Source: Streptomyces sp. YPW6 (GTDB lineage: Bacteria; Actinomycetota; Actinomycetes; Streptomycetales; Streptomycetaceae). Taken from it: a DNA stretch of 64,000 nt. Both the position numbers and the translations under genes were made by a program. Each line of letters starts with the position of its first letter. Position 1 is the stretch's first letter. Where the stretch lies: positions 1,488,001 to 1,552,000 of the forward strand of contig NZ_CP076457.1 of NCBI RefSeq assembly GCF_018866325.1. The letters run 5' to 3'. The notes beneath the pieces were generated by a model. The model saw nothing but the letters and a program-made list of their open reading frames with translations. It searched no databases and was not told where the DNA came from. Shown one piece after another: positions 53,815 through 62,193 of this stretch.

Positions 53815-54399
53815 GTGTCTTCCGCTCGCTCCGCCGTGTCCACGGCCCACCCGGCGCCATCACCTTCTTCCGCCGCTTCCTCCACCTCCGTCTCCTCCGC
53901 TGTCGCCGCGCCGACGGTCACGGAGTTGCTGGCCTTCGTCCGCCGCACCGCCCGGGACGAGGCGCTCATCGCCTCGTTGCCCCTCGATCCGGAGGGCCGC
54001 ACGTGGATCAGGCTCGACGGCCCCGGCGGCAGCGAGGCGTGGCTGATCGGCTGGCCGCCCGGCAGCGGTACGGGCTGGCACGATCACGCCGAGTCGATCG
54101 GCGCGTTCACGACAGCGGCCGGTGCCCTCAAGGAGCACTCGCTGGCCGTGCGGCTGCCCACCGACGGCTGGAAGACGCTGGAGCTGACGGACGGGGTGGA
54201 CCGGTCGAGGGAGCTGGCAGCCGGACAGGGCCGGGCCTTCGGGCAGCACCACGTCCATGAGGTCCTCAACGAGTCCCCGGACGCGCACGCCGTCTCCGTC
54301 CATGCCTACTACCCGCCGCTCCCCGGGATCCGCCGGTTCAGCCGCACCGGCGCGGTGCTCCGGCTGGAGCAGACCGAGAGCCCCGAGGAGTGGCAGTGA
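53815..54399 (+). CDS. Cysteine dioxygenase
   Basis: A 194-residue cupin of the cysteine dioxygenase type I family, which oxidises cysteine to cysteine sulfinate with non-haem iron. Iron ligands: two His in GTGWHDHAESIG (about 86-88) and one in GQHHVHEVLN (about 145). The first 35 residues are Ser/Ala-rich and variable. GTG 53815 is preferred because AGGACGG is just upstream. It overlaps the rhodanese gene by four bases, forming an operon that handles cysteine-derived sulfur, with the Cys-ending leader in front. Confidence 0.88.
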   Translation: MSSARSAVSTAHPAPSPSSAASSTSVSSAVAAPTVTELLAFVRRTARDEALIASLPLDPEGRTWIRLDGPGGSEAWLIGWPPGSGTGWHDHAESIGAFTTAAGALKEHSLAVRLPTDGWKTLELTDGVDRSRELAAGQGRAFGQHHVHEVLNESPDAHAVSVHAYYPPLPGIRRFSRTGAVLRLEQTESPEEWQ

Positions 54400-54854
54400 G
54401 CGCGAAGCGGAGCACCGACGGAAACACGGCCGGACACCCCGCTGGGGAAGCAGCGGGCACGAGCGCCCCTGCTCCGGTGGGCATCGAGGAGCTGCTGGAG
54501 CGGGTCAGGCGCGGCTACGACCGGATCGGCCCGCGCGAGGCCGCCGCGGCGGCGGAGGCCGGAGCCCTGCTCGTGGACATCCGGTACGCGGCACTCCGCG
54601 ACCGGGACGGTCTGATCCCCGGCGCCCTGGTCGTCGAACGCAACGAACTGGAATGGCGGCTCGACCCCCAGGGCAGCCACCGCGCGCCCGAGGCGGTCGG
54701 CCACGACCTCCAGATCGTCGTGATCTGCAACGAGGGATACGCCTCCAGCCTCGCCGTCGCCTCGCTGCGGCAGCTGGGGCTGCACCGGGCCACCGACCTG
54801 GCCGGCGGCTTCCAGGCGTGGCGCGCGGCAGGACTGCCGGTCACCTCCGTCTGA
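54396..54854 (+). CDS. Rhodanese-like sulfurtransferase
   Basis: A 152-residue single-domain rhodanese. Active-site loop VVICNEGYASSLAVASL has the catalytic Cys (about 107); other motifs are LLVDIRYAALRDRDGLIPGA and DLAGGFQAWRAAGLPV. It can carry persulfide sulfur and probably works with the cysteine dioxygenase. GTG 54396 overlaps the previous stop and has GAGGAG five bases in front; GTG 54390 is in frame but less well placed. The first 25 residues are low-complexity. Confidence 0.9.
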   Translation: MSAKRSTDGNTAGHPAGEAAGTSAPAPVGIEELLERVRRGYDRIGPREAAAAAEAGALLVDIRYAALRDRDGLIPGALVVERNELEWRLDPQGSHRAPEAVGHDLQIVVICNEGYASSLAVASLRQLGLHRATDLAGGFQAWRAAGLPVTSV

Positions 54855-54909
54855 GGCCGGACGCCCTCCCCCGCACCCCGCCCCGAGTGCCCGACGCCCA
54901 CCCCGCGTG

Positions 54910-54942
54910 TCCGGCGCCTCACACCTGAAGTGAGGCGCCGGA
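54910..54942 (+). terminator. Terminator after the rhodanese gene
   Basis: Perfect 13-base arms TCCGGCGCCTCAC (54910-54922) and complement (54930-54942), seven-base loop, 55 bases past the rhodanese stop. Confidence 0.7.
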
Positions 54943-55047
54943 TCGCTGCTGCCACACACCCGAACGCCACGTTCCACTGGAGCAATCGCCGCGCGTGACC
55001 GACATTCACCTCACACAGAGGACCGAAATGTACGGAGATGACCGCTT

Positions 55048-55656
55048 ATGGCGACCGCTGTCCTCACCCCCGACCGGCTCGACGGCCAAGCCGCCCGGCT
55101 GTACGACACCCAGGCGTGGCAGCAGATCGTCACGGGCTGGGAGCACCCCGCAGCCGAGCCCTCCCCCGCACCCGCAGGGCCTTCCGACTGGCGGGGCCTG
55201 CTCTCCGTACCCGTGGACCGGCTGATCGACGACACCCTGCGGGCCCTGCCCGCGCCACCTCCGTCACAGCGTCCGCTGCCCGGACGGCTGGGGGCGATGC
55301 TGCCCGACCGTGTCCATCTCTGGCGGCGGGTCGGCCAGAGCGACCTGCGCCCCTCGGCCCATCTCGGTCACGCACGGCAGATCCTGGCCGAGTGGGGATG
55401 GCAGAACACCCCGTACCGGCTGCGGAACGCCCGTGGCGCGCGCTGTGTCTGCGGCGCGATGATCTCCGCCCACCGCCTCGGCTACGGCTCCCTCGCGACC
55501 GTGGACCGGGCCGGCGCCTGGCTGATCACGGAGCTGCGCGCGCAAGGATGGCCCGGGCTGATCGGCCCCTGGAACCGCCATCCCGGCCGCACCGCCGCCG
55601 ATGCGCTGGCGCTCCTCGACGCCACCATCCGCCGCGCTTCCCTGGCCGGCCAGTAG
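55048..55656 (+). CDS. DUF6197 family protein
   Basis: A 202-residue protein. The C-terminal half (ARCVCGAMISAHRLGYGSLA ... WNRHPGRTAADALALLDATI) resembles DUF6197, a streptomycete family of unknown role. A middle stretch SAHLGHARQILAEWGWQNTP suggests a small helical domain. No signal peptide or membrane segment is present. The ATG at 55048 has no strong ribosome site; GGAGATG lies 8 bases upstream. It is separate from the rhodanese operon (terminator between) and converges on recX. Confidence 0.65.
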   Translation: MATAVLTPDRLDGQAARLYDTQAWQQIVTGWEHPAAEPSPAPAGPSDWRGLLSVPVDRLIDDTLRALPAPPPSQRPLPGRLGAMLPDRVHLWRRVGQSDLRPSAHLGHARQILAEWGWQNTPYRLRNARGARCVCGAMISAHRLGYGSLATVDRAGAWLITELRAQGWPGLIGPWNRHPGRTAADALALLDATIRRASLAGQ

Positions 55657-55795
55657 CGCCGGGCAAGAACCGACGTCATCGGCACGTGCCAGGGCCGACC
55701 TCGGGGGCCGACGTCAGGGCAGATGCCAGAGGGGCGGCGTCAGAGAGCTGACGTCAGAGGTTCGAGGCAAGAGGACTGACGTCGAAGGGGCGGCT
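55657..55795. repeat. Degenerate repeat between convergent genes
   Basis: GACGTC occurs four times (about 55672, 55710, 55750, 55778), mostly within a loose unit AG[AG]G..TGACGTC. No clear terminator stem was found in this gap between the DUF6197 gene and recX. Confidence 0.45.
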
Positions 55796-56548
55796 TCAGA
55801 AAGGCTCGTCCAGGCCTTCCGTGTCCTCCCCCTCCTCCTCCAGCGCCTGACGCACCACCCGTAGGGCCATGCCTTCCCCGTATCCCTTGCGAGCGAGCAT
55901 CCCCGCCAGGCGGCGGAGCCGCTTGTCCCGGTCCAGGCCCCGGGTGGAGCGGAGCTTGCGGGCAACGAGCTCGCGCGCCGTCTCCTCCTCCTGGTCCGAG
56001 TCGAGCTGCCCGACCGCCTCGTCGATCACGGCCGAGTCCACGCCCTTCGTCCGCAGCTCACGGACGAGAGCGCGACGCGCGAGCCCCCGGCCGTGGTGCC
56101 GGGACTCCACCCATGCCCCGGCGAACGCCGCGTCGTCGATCAGCCCGACGTCCTCGAAGCGGGCGAGCACTTCCTCGGCCGCCTCGTCCGGGATCTCCCG
56201 CTTGCGCAGGGCGTCCGCGAGCTGTTTACGCGTCCGCGGTGTCCCGGTGAGCAGCCGCAGACAGATATTGCGCGCCTGCTCGACCGGGTCACGCGGCTCC
56301 TCCTTCCCGGCCCTCGACGAGGAGGAGGAGCCGCTGCTTCTGGCACCGGAGCGGGAACGGCGGCCCGCTCCCTCGCCGAATCCGCCCCCGGCGCCCGCTC
56401 CACCGCGCGAGCCGCGCCCGGACCGGGCCCCGACGTCGTCCGCTGCCGCCCCCCGCTCGGCGGCGAACGCGTCGGTGGCCCCGCGACCGGATCCGGCGTC
56501 ACCGCCGGGCTCGGCAGGGCTGTCCGGCCATTCCGTACGACGCGTCAC
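55796..56548 (-). CDS. recX: Regulatory protein RecX
   Basis: A 250-residue RecA modulator. Residues 1-85 are a disordered Gly/Ser/Arg/Ala-rich extension typical of streptomycetes. The RecX three-helix repeats follow: NICLRLLTGTPRTRKQLADA, EEVLARFEDVGLIDDAAFAG, ESRHHGRGLARRALVRELR and the last LAGMLARKGYGEGMALRVV. RecX inhibits RecA filament growth. GTG 56548 lies three bases after the recA stop, so it is translated from the recA message. Confidence 0.95.
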   Translation of the reverse strand: MTRRTEWPDSPAEPGGDAGSGRGATDAFAAERGAAADDVGARSGRGSRGGAGAGGGFGEGAGRRSRSGARSSGSSSSSRAGKEEPRDPVEQARNICLRLLTGTPRTRKQLADALRKREIPDEAAEEVLARFEDVGLIDDAAFAGAWVESRHHGRGLARRALVRELRTKGVDSAVIDEAVGQLDSDQEEETARELVARKLRSTRGLDRDKRLRRLAGMLARKGYGEGMALRVVRQALEEEGEDTEGLDEPF

Positions 56549-56551
56549 GGC

Positions 56552-57670
56552 CTAGCTCTTGGCCGCCGCGGTCTTGGCCGGCTTGGCCTTGGTGGCCGTG
56601 GTGGCCGCCGGCTTCGCCGCCGCGTCGGCCGCCGGCGCCGCATCCGCTCCGGGCTCGCCCGCTTCGGCGTCCGGGCGGACGCCGACGCCCAGCTTCTCCA
56701 GGATCTTCTTCTCGATCTCGTTGGCGAGGTCGGGGTTGTCCTTGAGGAAGTTGCGGGCGTTCTCCTTGCCCTGGCCGAGCTGGTCGCCCTCGTACGTGTA
56801 CCAGGCGCCGGCCTTCCGGACGAAGCCGTGCTCCACGCCCATGTCGATCAGCCCGCCCTCGCGGCTGATGCCCTGGCCGTAGAGGATGTCGAACTCGGCC
56901 TGCTTGAACGGCGGGGCGACCTTGTTCTTGACGACCTTGACGCGGGTGCGGTTGCCGACCGCGTCGGTGCCGTCCTTCAGCGTCTCGATCCGGCGGATGT
57001 CGAGGCGCACCGAGGCGTAGAACTTCAGCGCCCGGCCACCGGTCGTGGTCTCCGGGGAGCCGAACATCACGCCGATCTTCTCGCGGAGCTGGTTGATGAA
57101 GATCGCGGTGGTCTTGGACTGGTTGAGCGCGCTGGTGATCTTGCGGAGCGCCTGGCTCATCAGCCGGGCCTGGAGACCCACGTGCGAGTCGCCCATCTCG
57201 CCCTCGATCTCCGCACGGGGCACCAGGGCCGCCACGGAGTCGATGACGATCAGATCCAGGGCACCCGAGCGCACCAGCATGTCGGTGATCTCCAGCGCCT
57301 GCTCGCCGTTGTCCGGCTGGGACAGGATGAGGCTGTCGATGTCGACGCCGAGCTTCTTCGCGTACTCGGGGTCGAGGGCGTGCTCGGCGTCGATGAAGGC
57401 CACCGAGCCACCCTGGCGCTGCGCGTTCGCCACGGCGTGCAGCGTCAGCGTCGTCTTGCCGGAGGACTCCGGTCCGTACACCTCCACCACGCGGCCGCGC
57501 GGCAGACCGCCGACGCCGAGGGCGACGTCGAGGGCGGTCGACCCCGTGGGGATGACCTCGATGGGCTCGTTCGGCCGCTCACCGAGGCGCATCACCGCAC
57601 CCTTGCCGAACTGTCGTTCAATCTGTGCGAGCGCGGCGTCCAGCGCCTTCTCGCGGTCGGTTCCTGCCAT
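56552..57670 (-). CDS. recA: Recombinase RecA
   Basis: A 372-residue RecA. Walker [14 protein letters not shown] (about 67), Walker [23 protein letters not shown] (about 140), the L2 loop [21 protein letters not shown] and the monomer interface are conserved. It catalyses strand exchange and triggers LexA cleavage. After residue 330 there is an Ala/Lys/Pro/Thr-rich tail ([20 protein letters not shown]) as in other streptomycetes. ATG 57670 begins [11 protein letters not shown]. An SOS box lies 166 bases upstream. Confidence 0.98.
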   Translation of the reverse strand: MAGTDREKALDAALAQIERQFGKGAVMRLGERPNEPIEVIPTGSTALDVALGVGGLPRGRVVEVYGPESSGKTTLTLHAVANAQRQGGSVAFIDAEHALDPEYAKKLGVDIDSLILSQPDNGEQALEITDMLVRSGALDLIVIDSVAALVPRAEIEGEMGDSHVGLQARLMSQALRKITSALNQSKTTAIFINQLREKIGVMFGSPETTTGGRALKFYASVRLDIRRIETLKDGTDAVGNRTRVKVVKNKVAPPFKQAEFDILYGQGISREGGLIDMGVEHGFVRKAGAWYTYEGDQLGQGKENARNFLKDNPDLANEIEKKILEKLGVGVRPDAEAGEPGADAAPAADAAAKPAATTATKAKPAKTAAAKS

Positions 57671-57759
57671 GGGTTCCACCCGATTTGCTTGAGTCGATCG
57701 CTTCACGTCACAGACGCTAACCCCTGCCACTGACAATGGGCCTCGACGTCCTCCCGACC

Positions 57760-57768
57760 TGTGGACAA
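57760..57768 (-). promoter_or_regulatory. Consensus DnaA box in the recA leader
   Basis: TGTGGACAA on the plus strand is the complement of TTGTCCACA, the preferred Streptomyces DnaA box. It lies 90 bases upstream of the recA start. A single box could be chance. Confidence 0.4.
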
Positions 57769-57772
57769 CTCC

Positions 57773-57824
57773 ACGGCCGGGCCCGGGAAAACCCGGGCAC
57801 GGCCGGGCCCGGGAGAACCCGGCC
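57773..57824. repeat. 26-bp tandem repeat in the recA leader, forming hairpins
   Basis: Two adjacent 26-base units (57773-57798, 57799-57824), each ACGGCCGGGCCCGGGA.AA then CCCGG, nearly identical. In the recA message each can fold as a short stem such as GCCCGGG-TTTT-CCCGGGC. They lie between the SOS box and the recA start. Confidence 0.8.
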
Positions 57825-57835
57825 GGAATCCCATC

Positions 57836-57850
57836 AGAATGGATGTTCGA
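57836..57850 (-). promoter_or_regulatory. SOS box (LexA operator) of recA
   Basis: On the minus strand TCGAACATCCATTCT matches the LexA operator (TCGAAC-N4-GTTCGA) well in the left half and loosely in the right; it agrees with the recA SOS box I remember from Streptomyces. It lies 166 bases before the recA start, implying a leader that includes the tandem repeat. Confidence 0.75.
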
Positions 57851-58144
57851 TTTCCGTGTCAAGCGCACCACGCGGGTACGGCGGTACGGCTGTCCTGTCT
57901 CATCGAAGGTTGAGCGATCTCGTTCACGTTTGAGTGACGGCTGGTGCCCGTGCCGGCCAGGCCGGCAGATCGCGATGGGGTCCTGTCGGACGAGTCGCCG
58001 TCCCCGCATGGGAAGGATGAGCGAAGGCTGTCTCGAAGGGGTGATCTTGGCGTCGGGTGGTGAGCACATGGCCGTGGACTGAGATCTGTTGGGCGAGGCT
58101 GGCTTGCACAGCTGAATTTCGCTACGGCATGGAGGTCCTTTCCC

Positions 58145-58969
58145 ATGAGGCTCAAGTCCGCCTCGTCACCGATGCGCGCCGCGCAGGTCGCCGTCATGGC
58201 GGCGGCGACCTTGCTGGTGCCCACCAGTCCCGCGTCGGCGGCTCCGGAACCGGTCACTCAGACATTCAACGCCCCTGGTGAGCACACGTTCACGGTCCCG
58301 GAGGGCGTGAGCAGCATCAAGGTGACGGCGGTGGGCGCTGGTGGCGGCGGTGGGGGCGGAGGCGGCAACAACAGCGGTGCGCTCAGCGGGGCGGGGGGCG
58401 GTGGTGGCGGCAGCGGTGCGACCGTGGCGTGCACGATTCCCGTTGAAGCCGGGGGCAGCCTCCTTGTCACGGTCGGCAGCGGCGGTGCGGGCGGCAAGGG
58501 CGGAAGCGGGAAGTACAACAACGGCCAGGTCGGTACCGGGGGGATGGACACGGCCATCGGCAGGGCCGCGGGCGACCTGTTCGCGTCCGGTCCTCTGCTG
58601 GTCGCCTCGCCCGGGAACCTCGCGCACGGCGGTGAGGCGTCGGGATCGTTCCGGAGCGGCTACGGCGGCTCTGCGGGGGCGGGCGGCAGCGTACAGAGGT
58701 CTCACTGCGAGGGCTCCGGGACCGTGCTGACCCCTGGGGAGTCGGGGGTGTCGGGTGAGGATGCCTCGCGCAACCACCCCGGGCACGGCGGAAAGGCCGG
58801 TCAGACGACGGCAGCCGGGATGGCCTGCAATCCCTTCGCCGGACAGGGCGGCTACGGCGGCAAGGGAGCGGGGAACTCCGGCGGGCACCAGCCGACGCAG
58901 GAACCCTCGAAGGACGGCACCGAAGGTCACAGCGGCTGCGTAGTACTGACCTACACCCCGTCCGGCTGA
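58145..58969 (+). CDS. Secreted glycine-rich protein
   Basis: A 274-residue protein with a Sec signal peptide ([20 protein letters not shown] then SASA-like cleavage before APEP). Mature residues start with a small beta module, [20 protein letters not shown], followed by long glycine runs (nine and six Gly in a row) and repeated GG-rich segments. Four Cys near residues 100, 190, 230 and 262 could form disulfides. This resembles glycine-rich surface proteins with the TFTVPEGV motif. ATG 58145 follows GGAGGTCC. Function unknown; probably structural or adhesive at the cell surface. Confidence 0.75.
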   Translation: MRLKSASSPMRAAQVAVMAAATLLVPTSPASAAPEPVTQTFNAPGEHTFTVPEGVSSIKVTAVGAGGGGGGGGGNNSGALSGAGGGGGGSGATVACTIPVEAGGSLLVTVGSGGAGGKGGSGKYNNGQVGTGGMDTAIGRAAGDLFASGPLLVASPGNLAHGGEASGSFRSGYGGSAGAGGSVQRSHCEGSGTVLTPGESGVSGEDASRNHPGHGGKAGQTTAAGMACNPFAGQGGYGGKGAGNSGGHQPTQEPSKDGTEGHSGCVVLTYTPSG

Positions 58970-58992
58970 GGGCTGGCTCGGATAGCAGGGGC

Positions 58993-59031
58993 GAAGCCCC
59001 GCTCCGCGACAGGTTCGCGGGGCGGGGCTTC
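58993..59031 (+). terminator. Terminator after the glycine-rich protein gene
   Basis: GAAGCCCCGCTCCGCGA (58993-59009) pairs with 59014-59031 with one G-U pair around a CAGG loop; 24 bases past the stop. Confidence 0.75.
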
Positions 59032-59400
59032 CGCGTCGAGGAGGGCGACCTCCCGGAGGTCCGGGGGATCGACCTCCGGAGGCACCCGGACCCGTGGGGC
59101 ATTCCTGCAAGGCCGACCGGGGACGGGCGAAGCAACGGCCGACTTGAGGGCGGCTCCGTCTTCACGCCCAAGATTCAGTGAGAACACTCAACCTTCAGTG
59201 CGACGGGACCACGGCGACGCGATGCGTTCGCGGTCCCTCAGCGGCGCACGAGGACGGCGACGACGACGGTGACGGTCGAGGCGAACTGGCCCGACCCCGG
59301 GCCCCGCCGGACCCCGGACCTCCCGGCCGACGTCACGGGCTGCCGCTGACGCCACGCCTGCGACCGGCCGGCGGGCCGTACCCCGCCTCGCAGCGAGGGG
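59032..59400. other. Gene-free gap before the AI-2E gene
   Basis: No gene, long perfect stem or tandem repeat is supported in this stretch between two convergent genes. The open frames are short and lack ribosome sites. Several short inverted words around GACCTCC/GGAGGTC occur at 59047-59085. Confidence 0.35.
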
Positions 59401-60669
59401 CTACCGCTGACGCGGCCCGCCCGACGTCTCCTCCGCTCCCCCGCGGCCGCCGGCCCGGAGGCCGCGCAGCAGGCGGCGCATGCGTGACGGCAACGGGCTC
59501 CGGGGCACGCGGCTGCTTCCCCCGTGCACGCGCGGGTCGTCCATGACGTCGTAGCGCTTCACATAGGCGCCCAGGAACGCCTGGAGCGTGGCGACCGCGG
59601 GGATGGCGACCAGCGCCCCGACCGCGCCGAGCAGGGCCGTACCGGCGATGACCGACCCGAAGGCGACCGCGGGATGGATGTCGACGGTCTTCGCGGTCAG
59701 CTTGGGCTGGAGCACGTAGTTCTCGAACTGCTGGTAGATCACCACGAAGCCAAGCACCCACAGTGCGTACCAGGGGTCGACCGTGAAGGCGATCAGCATG
59801 GGCAGGGCGCCCGCGAGATACGTGCCGATGGTGGGGATGAACTGCGAGACGAGTCCGACCCAGACGGCGAGCGCCGGGGCGTAGGGCACGTCGAGGATGA
59901 CCAGCAGGATGTAGTGCGCGACGCCGGAGATCAGCGCCATCAGGCCGCGTGAGTAGATGTAGCCGCCGGTCTTGTCGACCGCGATCTCCCAGGCGCGCAG
60001 CACCTCGGTCTGCCGGGCCGGCGGCAGGACGGAGCACAGGGCGCGGCGGAGCCGGGGGCCGTCGGCCGCGAAGTAGAACGAGAACAGGAAGACGGTCAGC
60101 AGCCGGAACAGGCCGCCCAGCACCGTGGTGGAGATGTCGAGCACTCCGGTGGCGCTGTTCTGGACGTACTTCTGCAGCCAGTCGGAGTGCAGGAGGCTGT
60201 CCTGGACCTCGACCCGCGAGAGCTCGGTGCGGAAGGTCTGGTTGACCCAGTTGATCACCGAGTCGATGTACTTGGGGAACTCGTCGACCATGTCGACGAT
60301 CTGGCCCGCGAGCATCGACCCGAGCAGCACCACGAAACCGAGGCCGAAGATCGTCAGGCCGAGGAAGACGAGGAACGTGGCAAGGCCGCGGCGGATGCCG
60401 CGAGCCGCCATGCGGCCAACCGCGGGCTCGATGGCGAGCGCGAGGAAGAACGCGATCAGAACGTTCGTCAGCAACCCGATGAGCTGGTAGAACGCCCAAC
60501 TTCCGAGCTGGAAGCACGCGTAGAGCGCCAGGGCCAGCAGCATCGCACGCGGCAGCCAGCCAGGCATACGGAGCCCGCCGGAGCCGGTGGGCGGCGCGGG
60601 TGGGGCGGTCGGCGGAGCGGGCGGGACGGCGGACGGCTGGGCCGGGGCGCTCTCGTCTGTCGATGGCAC
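59401..60669 (-). CDS. AI-2E family transporter (UPF0118 membrane protein)
   Basis: A 422-residue polytopic membrane protein. After a Pro/Ala-rich N-terminus come about eight membrane segments (AMLLALALYACFQLGSWAFY, GLTIFGLGFVVLLGSMLAG, WVGLVSQFIPTIGTYLAGAL). The family-specific motifs QFIPTIGTYLAG, YQQFENYVLQPKL and HPAVAFGSVIAG are clear. Family members export autoinducer-2, sodium/protons or other solutes; the substrate here is unknown. The C-terminal 45 residues are Arg-rich and disordered. ATG 60669 begins MPSTDESAP. Confidence 0.88.
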   Translation of the reverse strand: MPSTDESAPAQPSAVPPAPPTAPPAPPTGSGGLRMPGWLPRAMLLALALYACFQLGSWAFYQLIGLLTNVLIAFFLALAIEPAVGRMAARGIRRGLATFLVFLGLTIFGLGFVVLLGSMLAGQIVDMVDEFPKYIDSVINWVNQTFRTELSRVEVQDSLLHSDWLQKYVQNSATGVLDISTTVLGGLFRLLTVFLFSFYFAADGPRLRRALCSVLPPARQTEVLRAWEIAVDKTGGYIYSRGLMALISGVAHYILLVILDVPYAPALAVWVGLVSQFIPTIGTYLAGALPMLIAFTVDPWYALWVLGFVVIYQQFENYVLQPKLTAKTVDIHPAVAFGSVIAGTALLGAVGALVAIPAVATLQAFLGAYVKRYDVMDDPRVHGGSSRVPRSPLPSRMRRLLRGLRAGGRGGAEETSGGPRQR

Positions 60670-60763
60670 GGGACAAGTCTCGCCTACGCCACGGACAGCC
60701 GGTCCCCCGCCCCGAACCGGCCCCTCCGGCTCCGCTTCCGCCGGGAAGGGGGTCTCTCCGGCT

Positions 60764-60845
60764 CAGCGCTTGTCCGCCGGGACCACCGCGAGGCCCGGGG
60801 ACGCCGTGGATGTTCGGGAGACGTTCAGCGCTTGTCCGCCGGGAC
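60764..60845. repeat. 20-bp direct repeat at the DUF3046 gene end
   Basis: CAGCGCTTGTCCGCCGGGAC occurs at 60764-60783 and again at 60826-60845, 62 bases apart. The second copy includes the last codons of the DUF3046 gene; the first lies downstream of it, suggesting a local duplication or slippage event. Confidence 0.85.
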
Positions 60846-61019
60846 GTCCATGGCCGCGCAGACCCCGCGCCAGACGTCCTTGGCGTCCCAGCCCGCGTCC
60901 AGGGCCTGGTGCACCGTGCGACCTCCGAGTTCGGCCATCACGTGGTCACGGGCGAAGGAGTCCGCGTACGCCGCACCGAAGTGCTCGGCCATCCGCTCCC
61001 AGAAAATCGTCAACCGCAT
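60825..61019 (-). CDS. DUF3046 family protein
   Basis: A 64-residue protein, MRLTIFWERMAEHFGAAYAD ... DAKDVWRGVCAAMDVPADKR, the complete DUF3046 motif set (RLT-FW-RM, HV-LGG-T-QAL-G, VWRA-C). The family is actinobacterial, small, and typically encoded near recA-recX; its function is unknown. ATG 61019 is the family start; longer in-frame ORFs reach into the promoter of the next gene. It is divergent from the gene at 61100. Confidence 0.9.
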   Translation of the reverse strand: MRLTIFWERMAEHFGAAYADSFARDHVMAELGGRTVHQALDAGWDAKDVWRGVCAAMDVPADKR

Positions 61020-61099
61020 GCCACCAGTATCCCGCTCCTGAGAGTGCAGCAGGTCCACCTGGCATGTGCCCGGCCCCTTTCGCGCTCTACGGTCGGTCC

Positions 61100-62014
61100 A
61101 TGGCTGGAACCGGAGCACACACCCTCGCCCGTGCCGAGCAGTTCATCTGGCTCACTGCCCGCGTCCTCGAACAGAGGAGGTTCGCCCATGCCTTCCTGGG
61201 CGGAGATCCCGACGCCGTCGAGACGGCCCTGACCGCCTACCTCAACCAGGACGGCGGCTACGGTCACGCGCTGGAACCCGATCTCCGGGGCCCGGTCAGC
61301 CAGCCGCTGCACACCGCCCACGCACTGAGCGTTCTCGACTCGATCAACCGCTGCGACGGACAGCGCGCTGAACGGATCTGCCGCTTCCTGACCGATGTGT
61401 CAACCAAAGAGGGCGCGCTGCCCGCCCTGCTGCCCACCCAGCGTGGCTATCCCGCGGCACCCTTCATCCCGATCGTGGACGACCCGCCGGCGGAACTGCT
61501 CGCGACCGGCCCGGTCGTCGGGCTGCTGCACGGCAATCAGGTGTGGAACGCCTGGCTGTTCCGCGCGACGGACTTCTGCTGGAGCGCCGTCGACGCTCTG
61601 GAGCAGTCCCACCCCTACGAGGTCGAAGCCGCGGTCGCTTTCCTGGACGGCGTCCCGGACCGGGCCCGCGCCGAAGCGGCGGCGGACCGCGTCGGCCGGC
61701 TGGTGCGCGAGCAGCGGCTCGCGGTGCTCGACCCGTCCCGGCGGGCGGAGTATCCGGTGGCTACGGGGTACGCCCCGGGCGAGCACCACTTCCCGCACGA
61801 CTACGCCCGTTCTCCCGGATCCCTGGCCCGCCGCTGGTTCACGGACGAGGAACTGGAGCGCTCGCTCGACCATCTGGCGGCGGAGCAGCAGGAGGACGGA
61901 GGCTGGCCCGTGAACTGGCGCCGATGGGCGCCGGGAACCGCGCTGGAAGGACGCCCGCTGGTGACGCTCAGGGCCCTGGAGACCCTGCGCGCGTACGGTC
62001 GCCCGCTCGGCTGA
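61100..62014 (+). CDS. Conserved hypothetical protein, prenyltransferase/squalene oxidase-like repeats
   Basis: A 304-residue helical protein, MAGTGAHTLARAEQFIWLTA, with QDGGYGHALEPDLRGPVSQP and EQQEDGGWPVNWRRWAPGTA. The paired QDGG(Y/W) motifs resemble the repeats of alpha/alpha toroid enzymes (squalene cyclase, prenyltransferase), but catalytic DXDD motifs are not seen. Probably cytoplasmic; no signal. ATG 61100 matches the end of a weak ribosome site. Its gap to DUF3046 (80 bases) is a shared divergent promoter. Confidence 0.7.
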   Translation: MAGTGAHTLARAEQFIWLTARVLEQRRFAHAFLGGDPDAVETALTAYLNQDGGYGHALEPDLRGPVSQPLHTAHALSVLDSINRCDGQRAERICRFLTDVSTKEGALPALLPTQRGYPAAPFIPIVDDPPAELLATGPVVGLLHGNQVWNAWLFRATDFCWSAVDALEQSHPYEVEAAVAFLDGVPDRARAEAAADRVGRLVREQRLAVLDPSRRAEYPVATGYAPGEHHFPHDYARSPGSLARRWFTDEELERSLDHLAAEQQEDGGWPVNWRRWAPGTALEGRPLVTLRALETLRAYGRPLG

Positions 62015-62029
62015 CCGGGGCGGCCGACC

Positions 62030-62175
62030 GTACAGGGGGTACGAGGCCTCACCCAGGACAGGACGTACGGGTCCCGGCACGCAGGACAGGACGTACGGGT
62101 CCCGGCGCACAGGGCGGCACGTACGGGTCCCGGCGCGCGGGACCTGCACGTACAGGGCCCGGCGCGCAGAACCGG
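62030..62175. repeat. 28-bp tandem repeat (VNTR-like) after the 61100 gene
   Basis: The word ACGTAC[GA]GGTCCCGGC recurs at 62063, 62091, 62119 and 62148, that is every 28-29 bases, with a diverged copy before at about 62030. It lies between two convergent genes, so copy number could vary without breaking a gene. Confidence 0.85.
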
Positions 62176-62193
62176 AGGCGGGCGTCCCCTCGG

